7,296 nucleotides of DNA from NCBI GenBank assembly GCA_964522665.1, contig CAZFVY010000179.1:1-7296 (forward strand), given 5' to 3'. Position 1 is the first letter of the stretch; every line of letters begins with the position of its first letter. This DNA comes from CAZFVY01 sp964522665 (lineage in GTDB: Bacteria; Verrucomicrobiota; Verrucomicrobiia; Limisphaerales; CAZFVY01). Shown piece after piece: positions 5,035-7,296 of this stretch. The translations under genes were made by a program, and so were the position numbers. Below the pieces are notes generated by a model. That model worked only from the letters and a program-made list of their open reading frames with translations, did no database searches and was not told the DNA's origin.

Positions 5035-6429
5035 TTGAAACGACTAACCCTTGTTGCCCTCGCGCTCCTGCCCGCCGCGCTCGCGTGGGCGGTTGAACCA
5101 TGCCGGATCGAGGTGGTCGAGAAGGGAAGCGGCTGGCCGGTCCCGCTGATCGAGTTGCGCACGACCCACCAGAGCCGGTGGATCACCGACAACGCGGGCG
5201 TCATCGCGCTGGACGCGCCCGAGTTGCTGGGGCGTCTCGTTTGGTTCGATGTCCTGGGACACGGCTATGAGGTTCCGAAGGATGGCTTTGGCTATCGTGG
5301 CGTGCGCGTCACGCCCCAGCCGGGGAAGACCGTCAAAATTGAAGTGACCCGGACGATCGTCGCCAAACGCCTCGGCCGCCTCACCGGCGCCGGAATATTC
5401 GCGGAAAGCCAAAAACTCGGAGGTGAAGCCGATTGGCGCGAGTCGGGCGTCTTCGGCTCGGATAGCGTGCAGAATGCCGCGCATAACGGGCGGATGTTTT
5501 GGCTCTGGGGCGATACGTTGGTTCCCGATTATCCGCTCGGCATTTTCGATTCCTCCAGCGCGACGACGGCGCTTCAGCCACTGAGGTCGTTTGTCCCGCC
5601 GCTGCGGTTGAAGCTCGATTACTTCCGCGATGCGGCCGGCAAGCCGCGCGGGGTCGCCCGCCTCGGCGGCGAAGGCCCGACCTGGCTCACCGGCTACGTC
5701 AGCCTGCCGGACCAAAGCGGCGCATCGCGCCTCGTCTCCTGCTACATGAAAGTCCATCAGGGCATGGTGGCTTACGAAATCGGACTCTGCGTCTGGAACG
5801 ACCGGACCGAGAATTTTGAGAAGCAGCGAGTCATCTGGACTCAATCCGTCGCCACCCCGAAACCGCCGCCGGTCCCCGAAGGCCAACCCGCGTTGTGGCA
5901 GGATGCACAAGGGAAAGCCTGGGTTCTGTTTGGCAACCCGCTGCCCAAGCTGCGCTGCCCGGCGACCTTCGAAGCGTGGCTCGACCCGGCCACCTGGGAA
6001 ACGCTCAAACCGGTGGCATCCCTCGCCGACGCCAACGGCGGGAAGCCGGTGAAGTTGCACAGCGGCGCGATTGCCTGGAATGCCTTTCGCCACCGTTGGG
6101 TGACCGTTTTTATGGAAGGTTTTGGCAAGCCCTCCGCGTTCGGCGAGCTTTGGTACGCCGAGGCGGACACGCCGACTGGTCCGTGGGGGCCGGCCGTCAA
6201 AATTCTTTCGCACGACAACTACACGTTCTACAACCCGCGCATGCACCCCGAGTTCAGCCCGGAAGGCTCGCCGATCCTTTTGTTCGAGGGCACCTACACC
6301 GGCGAATTCGCCGATCATCCCGCGCGCACGCCGCGTTACGACTACAATCAGGTTCTCTATCGTCTCGACCTGGACGACCCGGCGCTGAAACCGGCGCAGG
6401 TGAAAGTCGTAGCCGCCCCGACACCATGA
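5035..6429 (+). CDS. Secreted beta-propeller-like protein, planctomycete/verrucomicrobial type
   Basis: This 464-residue protein is exported. Residues 1-19 form a signal peptide (MKR, then a Leu/Ala core, cleaved after AWA before Val20). Residues about 22-115 look like a small beta-sandwich domain (VEKGSGWPVPLIELRTT, ITDNAGVIAL) similar in style to carboxypeptidase-regulatory domains. The rest resembles the five-bladed propeller folds of GH43/GH32-like proteins, with FGSDSVQN (140-147), GRMFWLWGDT (152-161), NPRMHPEF (400-407), FEGTYT (417-422) and PRYDYNQ (433-439). I recall such motifs from uncharacterised planctomycete and verrucomicrobial proteins, without a proven activity. Translation must start at the TTG at 5035: an in-frame TAA lies at 5023-5025, no in-frame ATG occurs until after residue 150, and this TTG begins the signal peptide exactly. 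The ATG at 5025 is out of frame. The next gene overlaps it by ATGA. A 424-codon antisense frame is a GC shadow. Carbohydrate binding or hydrolysis is inference. Confidence 0.85.
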   Translation: MKRLTLVALALLPAALAWAVEPCRIEVVEKGSGWPVPLIELRTTHQSRWITDNAGVIALDAPELLGRLVWFDVLGHGYEVPKDGFGYRGVRVTPQPGKTVKIEVTRTIVAKRLGRLTGAGIFAESQKLGGEADWRESGVFGSDSVQNAAHNGRMFWLWGDTLVPDYPLGIFDSSSATTALQPLRSFVPPLRLKLDYFRDAAGKPRGVARLGGEGPTWLTGYVSLPDQSGASRLVSCYMKVHQGMVAYEIGLCVWNDRTENFEKQRVIWTQSVATPKPPPVPEGQPALWQDAQGKAWVLFGNPLPKLRCPATFEAWLDPATWETLKPVASLADANGGKPVKLHSGAIAWNAFRHRWVTVFMEGFGKPSAFGELWYAEADTPTGPWGPAVKILSHDNYTFYNPRMHPEFSPEGSPILLFEGTYTGEFADHPARTPRYDYNQVLYRLDLDDPALKPAQVKVVAAPTP

Positions 6430-7296
6430 AAGTCACCATCTTCGCCCTTATTTTGACCACCCTCACAACCCTGGGCGCCGCCGCGGAACCGGTCGCCGAT
6501 TTCGCGATCCACGATGGCGATACGGTCGTGTTCCTCGGCGATAGCATCACGGCGGCGCGCCAGTATGGCAAAGTGATCGAGGAATACACCCTGCTCCGGT
6601 TCCCCCACCGCCGGGTGAACTTCATCAACGCCGGCAAGGGCGGTGAGACGGCCAAAGGGAGTCTCGCGCGCCTCGATTCCGCCGTGTTCGCCCAAGGCGC
6701 GACCGTGCTGACGGTGGCTTATGGCGTGAACGACATCGGCTGGGGCATGAAGGCGGATGAGGCGCACAAACAGGAATACCTCAACGCAATCGACGAAATC
6801 GTGGACCGCTGTCAAAAACGTGGCGTGCGCGTGTTCATCTGCTCCGCCGCGATCACCGCCGAGGAACCGGCCAAAGCGGAGCAGGGCTTTCTGCAACGGA
6901 TGTGCGACGAAGGCTTGGCGCGGGCGCGGGCGAAAGGCGCGGGAACGATCGACGTGCAGCGGACCATGCGCGAGGTCCAGCGCCGCGCCCTCGCTTCAAA
7001 CGCGAAGGAACCGGACCCCAAAAAGCATACTCGCCTGCACGTGGACGACGGCGTGCACTTGAATGATTTGGGACAATTGGCGATGGGCTACGCGATCTTA
7101 AAAGGGCTCGGCGCCCCCGCCGACGTCTCCCGCGCCACCGTGGACGCCCACGACCCCGCCGCCGCCACCGGCGACGGGTGCCGGATCAGCGCCGTCAGCC
7201 CCGACCCCGACGGCGTTTCTTTCACCCGGATCGACGAGCGTCTCCCGCTCAACCTGCAACCGCTCTGGATGTTGTACGGCTATTTCATTCCGATTA
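6426..7296 (+). CDS. Secreted SGNH/GDSL-family hydrolase (partial, C-terminus outside window)
   Basis: About 290 residues are visible and the gene leaves the window. SGNH hydrolases cleave esters such as acetyl groups on polysaccharides, using a catalytic Ser and His. Residues 1-20 form a signal peptide (MKVTIFALIL core, cleavage after GAAA), so it acts in the periplasm or outside. Family blocks are complete: GDSIT with the Ser40 nucleophile (38-42), the glycine block NAGKGGE (68-74), GVND with Asn102 (100-103), and DGVH with catalytic Asp208 and His211 (208-211). The catalytic domain ends near residue 225. A further segment from about 235 begins another region, so the full protein is longer than a minimal SGNH domain. 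The ATG overlaps the stop of the propeller gene by four bases (ATGA), which points to translational coupling. The natural substrate is unknown; deacetylation of a glycan is a reasonable guess given its neighbour. Confidence 0.93.
   Translation, partial: MKVTIFALILTTLTTLGAAAEPVADFAIHDGDTVVFLGDSITAARQYGKVIEEYTLLRFPHRRVNFINAGKGGETAKGSLARLDSAVFAQGATVLTVAYGVNDIGWGMKADEAHKQEYLNAIDEIVDRCQKRGVRVFICSAAITAEEPAKAEQGFLQRMCDEGLARARAKGAGTIDVQRTMREVQRRALASNAKEPDPKKHTRLHVDDGVHLNDLGQLAMGYAILKGLGAPADVSRATVDAHDPAAATGDGCRISAVSPDPDGVSFTRIDERLPLNLQPLWMLYGYFIPI

Noticed and set aside
5044..6318. 424-codon open frame on the minus strand opposite the propeller gene
   Set aside because: It is Arg/Ala/Gly-rich with no motif, while the plus-strand frame has a signal peptide, family motifs and an ATGA link to the next gene. 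High GC makes long antisense frames common.

Overview
The window looks like chromosomal DNA of a GC-rich (roughly 60%) Gram-negative bacterium, most likely Verrucomicrobiota or the related PVC group. This is inferred from protein families and style, not from a marker gene. The clues are a gamma-alpha fused 2-oxoacid:ferredoxin oxidoreductase, a secreted propeller-type protein with a C-terminal motif set I associate with planctomycete and verrucomicrobial proteins, an adjacent secreted SGNH hydrolase, and start codons mostly without a clear Shine-Dalgarno sequence. Eight protein genes are supported, two of them cut by the window edges. I see no rRNA, tRNA, CRISPR array, transposase or phage gene.

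Left part, minus strand (1-3309): reading leftward, a HAD-family phosphatase (3309-2488), then korA (2238-415) and korB (349-1, cut by the window edge). KorA and KorB together form a two-subunit 2-oxoacid:ferredoxin oxidoreductase, which oxidatively decarboxylates a 2-oxoacid to an acyl-CoA and reduces ferredoxin. A good sigma-70-like promoter (2331-2358) with an adjacent 11-bp palindrome lies between the HAD gene and korA, so korAB is probably its own transcription unit.

Centre (3310-3634): a 325-bp GC-rich divergent intergenic region with four perfect hairpins, two of them back to back. It looks like a structured or dispersed intergenic repeat.

Right part, plus strand (3635-7296): first a compact cluster of a three-TPR protein, a stand-alone Rieske [2Fe-2S] protein and a small charged helical protein, probably one operon with an undefined cytoplasmic role. 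After a 275-bp gap holding a hairpin and a 9-bp direct repeat come two secreted proteins whose genes overlap by ATGA: a beta-propeller-like protein starting at TTG, and an SGNH/GDSL esterase-like hydrolase that runs off the window. The overlap and the two signal peptides suggest they act together outside the cytoplasm, perhaps on an esterified polysaccharide. That substrate is inference.

No single striking new system is evident. The best leads are the TPR-Rieske-coiled-coil trio, the coupled propeller/SGNH pair, and the hairpin-rich divergent spacer.
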